From positions 825,054-889,053 of the forward strand of contig VZTJ01001437.1 in assembly GCA_013397795.1 (NCBI GenBank): a stretch of 64,000 nucleotides of DNA. The letters are read 5' to 3'. The notes under the pieces were generated by a model. It was given only the letters and a program-made list of their open reading frames with translations, was not told where the DNA came from and did no database searches. The position numbers were made by a program, and so were the translations under genes. The DNA is from Orthonyx spaldingii (taxonomy: Eukaryota; Chordata; Aves; Passeriformes; Orthonychidae). Numbering within the stretch: position 1 is the stretch's first letter; every line of letters starts with the position of its first letter. Of the stretch, positions 1 to 10,660 are shown one piece after another.

Positions 1-3000
1 GGTAAGTGTGTATTCTTGGAAATGGAGCTATTTAAGTTTTAAACAGTTCTCAAGTAACATTTTAAATAGCAAGCTAGGCTGTTAGTGTTTTGTTTCCATA
101 AAATATGAAGAAGTAACAAACTGTTACAAGTATTTGATTATATGAAACATGTAAATCAGAGGATAGACAGTAGATACTGTCTTAACTATAGACCAAACAG
201 TATCTGCAAATAGATATGATATCTACTTAAAATATTGTTTAGCCCCTTTTTCCTTTGACCACTGTAATATAATGACGTTGAAATGACAATAAATTTTGAT
301 TGGCATTTGATAGGATGTGTAGGTATTAATATTGCCTTTGATGTTTGACAGAAGAAGTAATGAAAAAGAGACAATAAGAATGCCTTGGTTGGGACAAGTG
401 AAAGTGTGACACAGAAATACTCTTTTGATTGAAGAACTGTTCAGTTAGTTCTTAGGCTTGTACAGAACAACAGAAAGTTGCTGGAGAAGAGATCTTGCTT
501 CCATGGCTCAGCCTGTATGGGAATGTTTGCCTTGGCTGTACATTTGTTTTGTGGATGATGTCTTCATGTTCCTCAGGCACCTCAAAACCTGGTGCTCCCT
601 AGGACAGAAATAACAGAAATTAGCCAGGCCCATAAACCCACAGATACCCTTGATAAATGTGGACCTTCTGGCCTTACGAAGAACTTCTGTGTTTATCAGT
701 AACAGTTGGAGTCTCACCAGCTGACTGAGCTGCTCACTGTCTTCTTTCTTCAATTTTGAATAAATTAGAAGGAAGAAGTTAATCTCACTGAAAAAAAGAT
801 GTGCGAATTTCTGCCAAGTCATTAATATTCTCCTAATTTTATATTTGATGTGGAGCTTTCGACTTCTTAATTAGAATTTTCAAGCGTGTAATTTTTTTTG
901 TTTTGTTTAAACATTTGCACTTTGATGGACTACTGACATTGTCACTACTGATGGACTTTTTATTTTTCTCTCTCTCCTCCAGTTATTTAAAATCTAGTGT
1001 GATACCTGCTGATACTGCAGCCATAATTCGTGTTCTGGCCATGCTTCCTTCTTTTCAAGTGGAGGAAATGATTATAAACAAAGCAGCAGCAGTTCTGCCT
1101 CAGTGCAGGCTCCATCATTTGAACTGCATTGCCACAGCTCTTGTCAAATGGAATCATCATGGCCAGTTGCACTGGCAAAACAGTTCTGAGCTATGTGCCA
1201 AGCTTCTGCAGAAACTAAATGACTGTGGATTTCAGAGGCTTCAGAAAGCCAACAACTTAAACCTTGTGTTGGAAGAACTTACACATGTGAATGGAGAGTG
1301 GTTTGAAGAAGTCCTGGATGAGGAAGCCATGGCCATGTGTCAACGCTTGATAGATCAAATAACATGGACAAATGTTTTGCCCTTGGCTTTTTTTCTCATC
1401 AAATCAGACCGCCGCTGTCCTGCGTTGTTTGACAGAATAGCTGCTGTGACTGTTGAAAATATAGACAAGGTATCACAGTTTTTCTTTCTGTCTACTGTGA
1501 GTTATTCAGTAAGAAAGGACAGATTAGGAGTTGATGTGTTTCAGAGCACAGTCCACGCATGTTTTTAAGAGTTTTCTTCAGTGTACCTGATTTGGAGATC
1601 ATCTTTTTTTTTTGTGGTCACTTATAGCTGTTTTACTTCTATGTATGTAAATTTGCACTTCTCATTAATTTTTGCTTCTTTTTTATTGTTCACTGATTGT
1701 TAGGTGAGCCATAATCCTTTACCTTCAACTTTACGTTTGACCATCTTAATTTTTTTAAACTTAATTATAAATAGTCACATCACTTGGTGGGTATTTTAAC
1801 ATTACTCATTGTTGTGGGGATTTTCCCAAGAGCCTGTCTATTTCATCAAAATTGCTGGTTTTTTCTATCTTTTTTCCTCATTCTCAATCTGCTATTCATA
1901 TAAACCTTCAATTTTATTCTGTTGTGGTTGGATTTCTTTAAGAACATTTAATGCAAAACCTTCTTAAAAGGTTCTTTAAGTGTATGGAAACACTTGGATC
2001 ACCTACATGAAATAAATCTAAACTTTTAGTTGTAGCTGCATTTTCAAGTATTACTGCATTTTGGTCTTTTATTATTTTCTCTAGGAGAAATTGCCCATAG
2101 AAAAAGTTATTAAATGGCTCATATAGTCTTTAATATCCAAATTCTGAATTAATTATAAAACTTTTCTTTATTATAAAGCAATATTAGGATATTTTGCAGT
2201 CACTTGATTTAGAACGTCTTTTTTTTCAGATCCGCCCCACTGAAATCTATTTTATTCTCTTCCTTTTCTCTGCTTTGAATTATGACCCTCCTGACAATGA
2301 AGAATTTTTTAAGAGTTGTATCCAACATCTTACTTCTAACTTGAGTAAGTACAATAGACAAAGATTTTCACTGAATGAAAATGGGAATAGAATAGTACTT
2401 TTGTTTTCTTTGAGCTAAGAAAAAGTACATTACTACTAATGTTCTGCCTGCTGGGGTTAAACCATGACAAATATTCAATTTTGGGTTTTGTTTCACTCAT
2501 TAAAATGACTGTTGATAAGGAACAAGCAAAGGATTTTTGGCATAGTAAAATGTAAGTGAAAGTTCTGATTAATTCACTGTGCTGTTATTGGATAGAATTG
2601 TTGTGGTGTTTCCCAAGGAATCATCGTTTGGGAAGAGCATGCATTTTGTGGTTCACCACAAAGAAACAGTTAAAATTGTAGAAGAAATGTGTAGAGATTT
2701 GTGTGGTACATTAAAGGAAAGAGAAAATCAGATGATTTGGGAGGCCAGGGAAAGGGCACTGCAAATCCTTTCAACTTTGTCATGTGTTAATATGTGTTTC
2801 TCTCTGATTTTTCAAGGTCATCTTGAAACTTATCACTTGGTGCTGCTTGGTCATGTTTTGGCAATGGCTGGGTATTTTCCTCCAGTTCTGATAACGACAA
2901 TATTTAATATTTCTTTCCTAAGCAAATTGGCTGCTCAACTTCAAGGTAGATATCTAGCTCTCTGATGAATTTGTTTGTGTAGCATTTGGCACAAAATGCA

Positions 3001-6000
3001 ATTGTGGACTTACATATGAGTTGAGATGTAGAATTACTCTTTAAATGATTCTGTTTTCAGGAAAGACACCCTCTATATAATATAGTCGTAATCTGAGTGT
3101 TAAAAGGGAAGGAATGAACAAAAATCTGTTCTTTGTTTTAAAAGACCTGTATTGCAAATGAGAGAAAATAATATAAAGCAAATTTTATAGTCAGCTTATT
3201 GCACTCAGTATTTAATAATTCTTCAGTTTTATTGGAAATAAAGTTACCTGAGTGTGGTGTTTATTACTAGTGGTCACAAAGCTGAAGGAATAGTGTGGGA
3301 TTCTTGTCTGCAAGAAATGTATCCTACCTGTCTCTTCTCTCTAAAAAGAGGCTGTTTGACTGTTTCATTCCTCTCTACCTGTATGTTGTTCATTATCAAT
3401 GTCCTCTTGCAATTTTGCCCTCAACTACTTCATTAAATTTACAGGATAGAAGCAATTTCTACCTTCTATCTTGCTGTTGTTCTTAATATTGAGCAGAACT
3501 GGGCTTTTTTCATTTATTTCTTAGGAATTTTGAGAACCTTTTAAAAATTCTGCAGCATGAATTTTATAAATGCTATAGTATACAGATATTTGCATTTCTA
3601 GTAAAAAAATCAGAGGTTACCATTTAGTTCAATTTGTTGGATTTTTCACATTTCAGTTCACACATTTCTGGTTTTTTTAAATCAGTCCTGCCTGATAGAG
3701 TGAAGCAGAGGGTCCATTCAAGCCTCATGAAATTGAACAGAGCAGTCTGTCTGGAATGCCCAGAGTTTCACATCCCTTGGTTTCATGAGCCATACTGCCA
3801 ACGTGTCTTTCATAACAGTAAGTAATTTAGGAGAGGGGAAACTGCCCTTGTTATAATATTATTCTATTTTTTTAACAGTATACTAGATGTTTCTTCTAAA
3901 ACCATCATGCTGACACTAGCACACAACAGAAGGCACACCCCTCCCTGCTGAGCATGTATTCTTGAGAAGTGCAACTGCTCAGTAGGGCAAGTGGGAGCAA
4001 ACCAGCTTTCTTTATGAGAATTAATGTAAGAGAGATGGGATATTTCTTCATAAGAATTAAAATTTAAATACACAGAGACAGTGTATATGGCATGAAGGAT
4101 GGAGAGGCAGGAAGAGGATCACTCTGTACTGGAGGAGATGGGTCATTTTGCTCCCTGCTTCACTTACAAGACTGAACATTTGACTTAAATTTTTCAAGGT
4201 AAACATTTTTACTGCCTGCTTTTGAACTTGATCCTCCCTTCTTCCTCACAAGAATCAAGATCCATCAGGGATGAGAGATAAAGAAGTAGGCTAGTGATGA
4301 AGTGTAGCAGCTGAGATCTTTCAGAATAGTGATCAATTCAGAAAATATATCTAATGCAAATACAGTATCTCCTCCACTAATCCTCATGGGGAGATCTGCT
4401 GTGCTATCCATAGAACTCAGACTGAAGATGTTTAATGAAGTGAGGTGTTAATCTGCAATGGACAGAGAAGTGGCAGATAGTGTGATGTGCCTATAATAAA
4501 CACAAGGTGAGTAAATACATTTCTAAACATCATTAAAAGCAAAAAAAATCCAACAGGTGAAATCTAAAACTTAAGTTTTTGTAATATGTGAATGGAAAAA
4601 TCCTAAGATCTAAAGCCTGGATTTGAAATTTACTTAATATCATACACCTGCCTCTTTCTGTCTAAAATATGTTCACTTTATTTCTGAATATGATGGAATA
4701 ACACTAGGGATCTGTGGAAAAGATTTAATTCAGTAGCCTGGTTGTCAAAAATGCAGTCTCAAAGCAATATTTTCAGAATTTTGGCTGTGCAAGTTTTGAT
4801 GTATGAATTCTTTATTTTGTCTTTGTAGGCATGAGCCAAATAAATCCACAGCGACAGCACATTCACAGAATGCTGACAGAGATCTTAGGAGGGAGCCATT
4901 ACTCAAGGATGTCTGTTCTCACACCATACTACTATGAAATAGGTGAGAAGTTAATACTCTAAATATTGTTGTGGAGTCTTCTCATATCACTGTTAGCACC
5001 AAGATTAGGAAGATCCTGGCCACAGGACAACACAAGATCCTGCAAAGAAGAAATTGTTGTATAAAATACAATTTCTAAAAAGTTCCTCATAATGTAAATA
5101 ACCTCATAATGTAAATGTTGGGTATCTCTAATTATGGCTATCACTTAGTTTTTCTAGAAGTAAAGATTGTACAGATCAAATTCTTTCATTTTTATTGTGT
5201 CAGTAAACGGGTTTGTTGTGTTCTCTGGCAGATTTTGAGTGTGTCCTGGATGTAAATAAAAAGCCTCTTTCCTATACGGCTTTGGATGGTGTGGGGGGAA
5301 TACACTTGAGACGTGACATCAAGGATGAAAGGAAAAAGGCTCTGCCACCAGGAGCTCAAAGGTTAGTACCTCGAATTCTTGCATGTTAGCTCTTACAAGT
5401 TTACATCCAGTTTACACCTGGTTTTTGATGCTCCCCTCCTAATGTTCTGTTCCTTTTTCCAAATTCTAATGAGGTTTAGCCTTCTGGGGTGTGGTGGGTT
5501 AGCTGCAGCTGCTCCCACCCATTTGCATGGCATGGCTCATTCCCTGCCGTATGATGGGGGAGAGAACGTGGAAGGTAACAGCAAGGAATAAAACTCCTGC
5601 GTTGCAATTAAGACAGTTTAATATGTGAAGGAAAAGATAAAGGGGAGGGGGAAACAAACCAGTTGATGCACACACAGTCATTCACCACCAGCAGACCAGT
5701 GCCAGAGTAATGGCTACGTGGGAGAAACTCCCTTCTATTTCAGTGCTGAGCACGATGTTGTATGGTGTGAAATACGGCTTTAGGCACTTGAGGTTCCCTC
5801 CCAGCTGTATCCCTTCCCAGCCTCTTGTCAATGCAGCCTGTATGCACTGGGGATGCAGAGGGAGAAACAGAAAAGGCCTTGATGCTGTGCAAGCACTTTC
5901 CAGCAGTAGCCAAGATATTGGTGTGTTATTAACAGTTCTGGTCACAAGTTCAAAACACAGCACCATACGAACTGGGATGAAGAAAAGTACCTCCATCCCA

Positions 6001-7548
6001 GCCAATCAGTACAGGTTCTTGAAATGTGTTTCATGAGATCAGAACACTGTTTTCGTCCCACCTCTTCAAATGTAAGCCTTGAAAATGCTGGTTGGCTGCT
6101 TTTACCATTCAAACCAAAACAGATGCAGGGAGAAAATGCTTTTTCTGAATTCAAGTATCTCTAGATAAATAGGAGGAAAATGTTTTGTTTAATTTTACAG
6201 AGTTGTTTAATTTTCGTTTTCTGAGAATTGTCAGGTTCATCTAGTCTTGCTGCAACTATCAATACTGAACTAGAAATATCAGTTCTTGCTATTCTGGTAG
6301 GACCTGAAAGTAAATGCACGTTTTTACTGTTTGCAGAATTGCTTTGGAATTTCTTGATTCAAAAGCTTTTAGTAAAGATTATTCACGTCATCTGAAAGGA
6401 GAACCTGCAGTGAAGAAGCGACACCTGGAAATGCTGGGGTACCAGGTAGTTCAGGTGAGCAGTCAGCAATATTTTGTGTCCTTTCTGCATTGCATCAGCA
6501 GTGCAAAACGATCCATTTTCCTTGCAACAGATTTAGAGACAGTTTTATTGTTAAAACCACCTACTGGGAGAAAGCAATTTTTGTATTTAGGGGGAAATTC
6601 CAAGCTGTTCTCAAAATGGTGTAAAGACTTCATAGAACTCAGACCTTCTATGAAAGAGGGTGAAGCAAAACTGAAGTCAAAAGGCTCCAGTCTGACCTTA
6701 CTGCAGGCTAACTAGCAATCTCAATGTAGCCTGAGTAAAGGAGAAAAAGTGAAATGAGTTTCAGTTCAATTCACTAAGATTTCTATGGTAGAAAAAGATT
6801 GAACATACCCTCCTTGAGTGATAAGACCGTTCTGGCAGCTGCCAGGTGGGATATGGATGCTGTTTGCTGCAGTGGTAGTGCTGTGACAGGGAACACTAGA
6901 GGCCTGAGATGGTTCACCACCAGTACTGAAACATTTGGGAAATGGAGACTCATGAATGCAGAGACTCCTGTATATTTAATTACTCACCCACCCTCATTTT
7001 AGCTAGAATCCTTCGTTAAGCTTAAATTTTGTTGGTTGGGGTTTTTCTTCAAACAGAATAATCATCCTTTCTCATGTTACACTACTGATAGACCATTCCA
7101 GTCTGATACATCAACATTACAAACTGCAGTGGCCTGGGATTTTTCTCTCAATTTGGGTTTTAAAAGATGGGAGGGTGTAACGGAGTTGTCACAGCCTGTA
7201 TTGCGTGGGCATCTGTTTTATATCTCTGCAACTATGCTGCTTTTTGGAAGCAAACTGACTGTACTCATATAAAGGAGAATCTTACAATAAGAAATCGATC
7301 TTTTCAGTATTAGAGTAAGGCAGGCTTTTGGAAGGACACAGGTGCTAAGTATCTTCCAAGTGAAGAACAAAAGATATCAAAGAGCCTTTTCTTTGCTGTT
7401 AGATGGTATGTGGCTTATACCAATGTTAAAAGTCAGTTTGTACCATTCTATTCTACAGATTCCTCACTTCGAATGGAATTCTATGGTTCTGTCAACAAAA
7501 GGGGAACAGCTGGAATACCTGAGACAGCAGCTGTATGGGATACATTGA
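1..7548 (+). CDS. FASTKD1: FASTKD1 (FAST kinase domain-containing protein 1), 3' half
   Basis: FASTK-family proteins act in mitochondria on RNA stability and processing; FASTKD1 is the family member next to KLHL41 in mammals. Eight coding exons join in phase into 437 codons plus stop, roughly the C-terminal half of the protein (human is about 847 residues). The signatures VLPQC, LNYDPP, LNRAVCLECPEF with IPWFH, TPYYY, and LEFLDSKAF with KKRHLEMLGY follow the human order. By family knowledge these cover the FAST_1, FAST_2 and C-terminal RAP regions. Base 1 is the last base of a further exon, because a perfect donor (GTAAGT) begins at 2; that exon must end in AG to make the Ser codon completed at 983, which fits. 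No frameshift or stop is seen. The gene converges on KLHL41. Identification is by remembered sequence and synteny and is strong. Confidence 0.95.
983..1469 (+). CDS. FASTKD1: FASTKD1 coding exon
   Basis: The exon lies between a CTCCAG acceptor and a GTATCA donor. Its first base completes a Ser codon, then it reads YLKSSVIPADTAA onward through AAVLPQC to VENIDK. It is the largest exon of the gene here, at 487 bases. Confidence 0.93.
2230..2344 (+). CDS. FASTKD1: FASTKD1 coding exon
   Basis: It begins after a long T-run and CAG, and ends with one base of a Ser codon before GTAAGT. It reads IRPTEIYFILFLFSALNYDP, then ends in the Gln-His-Leu stretch and SNL; this matches the human IIRPFSVLNYDPP block. 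Confidence 0.92.
2817..2945 (+). CDS. FASTKD1: FASTKD1 coding exon
   Basis: Acceptor TTCAAG; the first two bases complete Ser, then HLETYHLVLLGHVLAMAGYF, ending FLSKLAAQLQ plus one base before GTAGAT. It matches the human block FSLATLEYFPEDLL through ARLDSQLE. The same frame stays open for 79 codons upstream into the intron, but the acceptor and phase favour 2817 as the start. Confidence 0.9.
3686..3817 (+). CDS. FASTKD1: FASTKD1 coding exon (FAST_2 region)
   Basis: Acceptor AAATCAG after a T7 tract. The first two bases complete Val, then LPDRVKQRVHSSLMKLNRAV and CLECPEFHIPWFHEPYCQ. This is one of the most conserved FASTKD1 blocks. It ends one base into a Ser codon before GTAAGT. Confidence 0.95.
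4829..4942 (+). CDS. FASTKD1: FASTKD1 coding exon
   Basis: Acceptor TTTGTAG and donor GTGAGA. It reads MSQINPQRQHIHRMLTEILG and ends SVLTPYYYEI, matching the human MLAEVLGG and SVLTPYY block. Confidence 0.93.
5232..5361 (+). CDS. FASTKD1: FASTKD1 coding exon
   Basis: Acceptor GGCAG and donor GTTAGT. It reads DFECVLDVNKKPLSYTALDG and ends ALPPGAQ plus two bases of Arg, matching the human DFECILD and LPPGAER. Confidence 0.93.
5490..6013 (-). mobile_element. Endogenous retrovirus solo LTR, antisense, in a FASTKD1 intron
   Basis: Read on the minus strand it starts TGTACTGATTGGCTGGGA and ends in CCACCACA, so it has the TG...CA ends of an LTR and is about 524 bases long. It shares blocks with the copy at 36063-36616: GGCTGGGAT near the 5' end, then a GGTGCTGTGTTTTG-like stretch, then AACACACCAATAT. 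It also has an ATTAAA polyadenylation-type signal near its 3' third. I recognise the pattern as a common bird ERV LTR. No internal viral genes are next to it, and I saw no clear target-site duplication. Confidence 0.75.
6337..6454 (+). CDS. FASTKD1: FASTKD1 coding exon (RAP region)
   Basis: Acceptor TTTGCAG and donor GTGAGC. It reads IALEFLDSKAFSKDYSRHLK, then GEPAVKKRHLEMLGYQVVQ. The LEMLGY block is typical of the start of a RAP domain. Confidence 0.95.
7459..7548 (+). CDS. FASTKD1: FASTKD1 last coding exon with stop
   Basis: Acceptor TTCTACAG. It reads IPHFEWNSMVLSTKGEQLEY and ends LYGIH before TGA at 7546-7548. The human protein has QFEWNSMALSTKD at the same place. The bird tail is a few residues shorter than the human one. 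Confidence 0.94.
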   Translation: MPHFEWNSMVLSTKGEQLEYLRQQLYGIH

Positions 7549-7845
7549 TGTCAGACATGCAGTCTAAAGTACTTTTATAAAAACAGTTTACATACCATCA
7601 AACATCTTGTAATCCTGGAATAATTCAGTTTCAAAAAACACTTTATCTGTGTCATCTGGACCAAGGCTTGCCAAGGTCATCAGATGTAAAGAGATTTAAT
7701 CCTCAATTTGTTAGGGATTGCAAAAGACAGACCACAGTGGGCCGTGAAGATGTGATAAGGATGCTTAAAATTTCCCATTATCTGGAAGCTATTATGAGCA
7801 CATGAATCTGGCAGTGTTGCCATAAAATTACATTATTATCTCCTG

Positions 7846-7851
7846 AATAAA
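7846..7851 (+). terminator. FASTKD1: Candidate FASTKD1 polyadenylation signal
   Basis: AATAAA lies about 300 bases after the FASTKD1 stop, in the sense direction. No transcript data support it; it is the first full AATAAA I noticed downstream. Confidence 0.45.
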
Positions 7852-9663
7852 TAGCACAGAGGCTTAGCCAGACATAAAACTCTCCACAGAAAAAGTTGGA
7901 AATACTATTGGCTAGGAGAGTGGAGTCAGCAATCTACTGGAAACTATGTCTGTCCTCCAGCATGTGACAGAATGAGCAGTTAGGAATCAAACAGTATTTG
8001 TACTCTGAAACCAAGAAACTGAAATGCAGATTTGCTAAGAATAGGGCTGCTTTCAGAGCCATTCAGTCTCCATTCTCAGAACAGAGGTACTGTGCAGGAC
8101 TGTGCTGGGGGAGAGTGTTGTGTGGTGAGGAACCTCCAGCTGCTTCTCCTGCCCTGTGATGGGGTGTCTGCAGAAGTATGGCTGAGCCTTCTGGAACACC
8201 TTCACACACTTAAAAACGCTGCCAGGGTTTGTGCAGAAGGCATAAGATGCTGAGATGTAGAAGGAAGAAGTGGAATAGGCAGGAGAATGTTCATTGTAGG
8301 TGGTCATGCTTGGCAATCATCCCATTTTCAGAGGCAGCCACGCTGTGCCTACAGCTGCCATCACCTTAGGATGACTGCAAGCTGTGCCTGTTTTCTCACA
8401 CGTGCAATGAGGATATGTCTTCTTGCTTATTCAGTAGAAGCAGGACACATTCTTTTACCACTTCACTTGCAACCTGGCAGAGATAAGCAACTGCATATCT
8501 GAATTGGCCATTATGCATCTGGCCTTCACTTTTTTGGTTTTTTTACTATTCAGTAACAGAATAAATATTTTTTAATAACTGAATACAAATCAGGACAGGA
8601 ATGGAAAGTCAGGAAAAAAGAACAGAACTGATGTAAGCTGCAAGGTACTTTCCTCCTGAGGCAGCTCTCATGTTTGTGGGATGACTGACAAAACTGGTAG
8701 ATGGTAGTCCAGACACTTAGGGTTATCAAATGGACCAGGACTCCAAGATGTAATGACTGCTTTGAGGAAATGTCATTGAAGGCAACGCACATAGGAAGGT
8801 TCTGTGCACATTATATTTTGTATAAAATGGAGAAGACAATCGTAAATATAAGTTAGGATCTCAGAAGGTGGGTTACATGTCAAAGAGGTCTCTGCTTCTG
8901 TACAGATGGCCTTCAAGTAGCAACCTTGGGGTCTAAGAAAGGTGGCAGTGGCTGAAGTCATCAGCCAGGGTGGTCGTGTTTGAGCTGAACCCTCAGTCAC
9001 TGTACCATGCCCGTTTTCTTAAAATCATGTATGGATAAAGTTATGAGTACGCACAATGGGAAGAGGATTAAAGTTATGAGTGGTCCAGAAAGGCCACTGA
9101 AGAAAAGGAAAAAAAAAAAAAAAAATCCAGTAAAAGAAAGCGCAATTCAGTAAAATGTGTTGTCCTTGATTCTTTGCAGTCATTCTTTCTGTATTCAATC
9201 AGCAAGTGTTAGAGCAGCTCGGTGGTGTAAACCAGTGATCTAACAGGAGCCAATAAAAAGGTGCTAAGCACAGCTGCAGATCTGGGTACTAAAGGGAAAA
9301 ACGGAAAAAATGTCCCACAGATTAAGCACTAGTGGACAGTAACATACTGAAATGAACTATGATAGCTGTGCCTTTGCATATGTTTACCTCTGTCGTATAG
9401 CAAGGCAATGCAAGGGGTCACTTGATAGTTGGCATTGCTATTCAGGCAGGTGTGGTGGGCTTCTTTTCCAGTTTTCCTGCTACATCATTTGTAATTAGGT
9501 TTAGATTTATGAAATCCTTTAGACTTATTAAACCCTCTTTATGCAATGGAGAAATCCTTTGAAGAGATACTGTACAAAAAAAGGCAAGCATGCCCTGTGG
9601 TGATGAGCTAATCGCTAAAAGAAGACACCATCAAGTGATACTTTTATAGTTTTAAAAACAAAG

Positions 9664-9669
9664 TTTAAT
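9664..9669 (-). terminator. KLHL41: Possible KLHL41 polyadenylation signal (ATTAAA)
   Basis: On the minus strand this reads ATTAAA, about 880 bases after the KLHL41 stop. I saw no AATAAA between it and the stop. It is a weak candidate. Confidence 0.25.
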
Positions 9670-10548
9670 TGTTAAAAGTTTCAACATTTCAAAATGCACC
9701 AACTCTATAGTAAATGAAAAAGTCCTTTCTCTCACAGGTGTTTGCTGATAATTCTTTTAGGACTTTTTCATGAATGCTGTTATTGGCCTCAGATCTCTGA
9801 GAAAAATTTCCATAAAATATTTGCTTTGGAAATAAATATAAAAGCATAAAAAAAGTGAAAAATCCTTGTTACCAGAAGTCTAAACATAGTAGGTGAAACA
9901 GTAGAGCTATAAACCTTGTGAACTTCTCTCTCTTCCCTCTCCTCTGTCTACTAGTATAGCTTTGCCTGAGACTGGCATCTATTAGGCCACATAGTATTAA
10001 GCCACTTTTGTTTTCAACATTCGTTTAAATTCCAAGCTAAATTTTTTTTTTTGAGATCTGTGATGAAAATATTTCCAATATATTGCTGAAGAGTGCAGGA
10101 TTTACATACATTACTAAAAGGGGAAATCCAGCCATACAAACAACCAGTTAGAATAAAATTAGCTACCTATTAGTTGTATTTAACTTAACAATGAATTCAT
10201 GGGCATTGTTTGGAGGATAAACCACCAATAACTGGATTGTCTGAGTGCAAGGAAGTCTAACTGGTGTTGTTTGCAATTTCACAGAGTGAAAAATTGAGTT
10301 CTTGCTAAAATCTTAATCTAATCAACATTAATTGTAACTCTTCAGAAATTTAAATACTGGCAAAAATTCAGTGGTTGCTGGTCAGCTAGGAAGTATCTTA
10401 AGAAGTGGACAGACACGAACTATTTAACAGTTCCCAGTGTGACTAGTATGCTGCTACAAAACTGTACAATTTGGGAACATTTTCATGCAACAAAACCAGA
10501 AGAGCCTATCAAAACTCCCTCACCATATCATATCTTCCAGCATTTTGT

Positions 10549-10660
10549 TTACAGTTTTGATAACTTGAAGAGGTTTAAGCGTGTGGCCAGGCAGGAGGCT
10601 CCAGTAGCATATCGGATCTCTTTCAGTATGCCAGTCCATTCCTTCTTCTCGTCATCATAC
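10549..10660 (-). CDS. KLHL41: KLHL41 exon 6, C-terminus and stop
   Basis: After a TGCAG acceptor it reads YDDEKKEWTGILKEIRYATG, then ASCLATRLNLFKLSKL and TAA. The C-terminal end is the same as the remembered human end. Confidence 0.97.

Larger units (their letters stand above)
7549..10548. other. Intergenic region and 3' UTRs between convergent FASTKD1 and KLHL41
   Basis: No coding region is supported here. The left part is FASTKD1 3' UTR and the right part is KLHL41 3' UTR, with unknown limits. Several 70-90 codon open frames at 8032-9000 overlap on both strands and show no recognisable domain. There is a short A-run near 9110. Confidence 0.6.

Noticed and set aside
508..822. 104-codon open frame on the minus strand in the first FASTKD1 intron
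   Set aside because: No domain recognised, no splice support and the wrong strand for the host gene. The plus strand over the same place shows a VDD-like word that resembles a reverse-transcriptase motif, but the frame stops soon after and nothing else fits.
2447..2470. Scrap resembling the 3' end of the ERV LTR (CTGGGGTTAAACCATGACA)
   Set aside because: Only about 20 bases match and nothing upstream continues the similarity. It could be a truncated remnant or chance, so it is not called.
2579..2816. In-frame open stretch of 79 codons just before a FASTKD1 exon
   Set aside because: The acceptor at 2815-2816 and the codon phase fit the human protein exactly. The upstream stretch has no counterpart there and is read as intron.
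8032..9000. Several 70-90 codon frames between FASTKD1 and KLHL41
   Set aside because: They overlap on opposite strands, have no recognisable domain and lie in probable 3' UTR or intergenic DNA.
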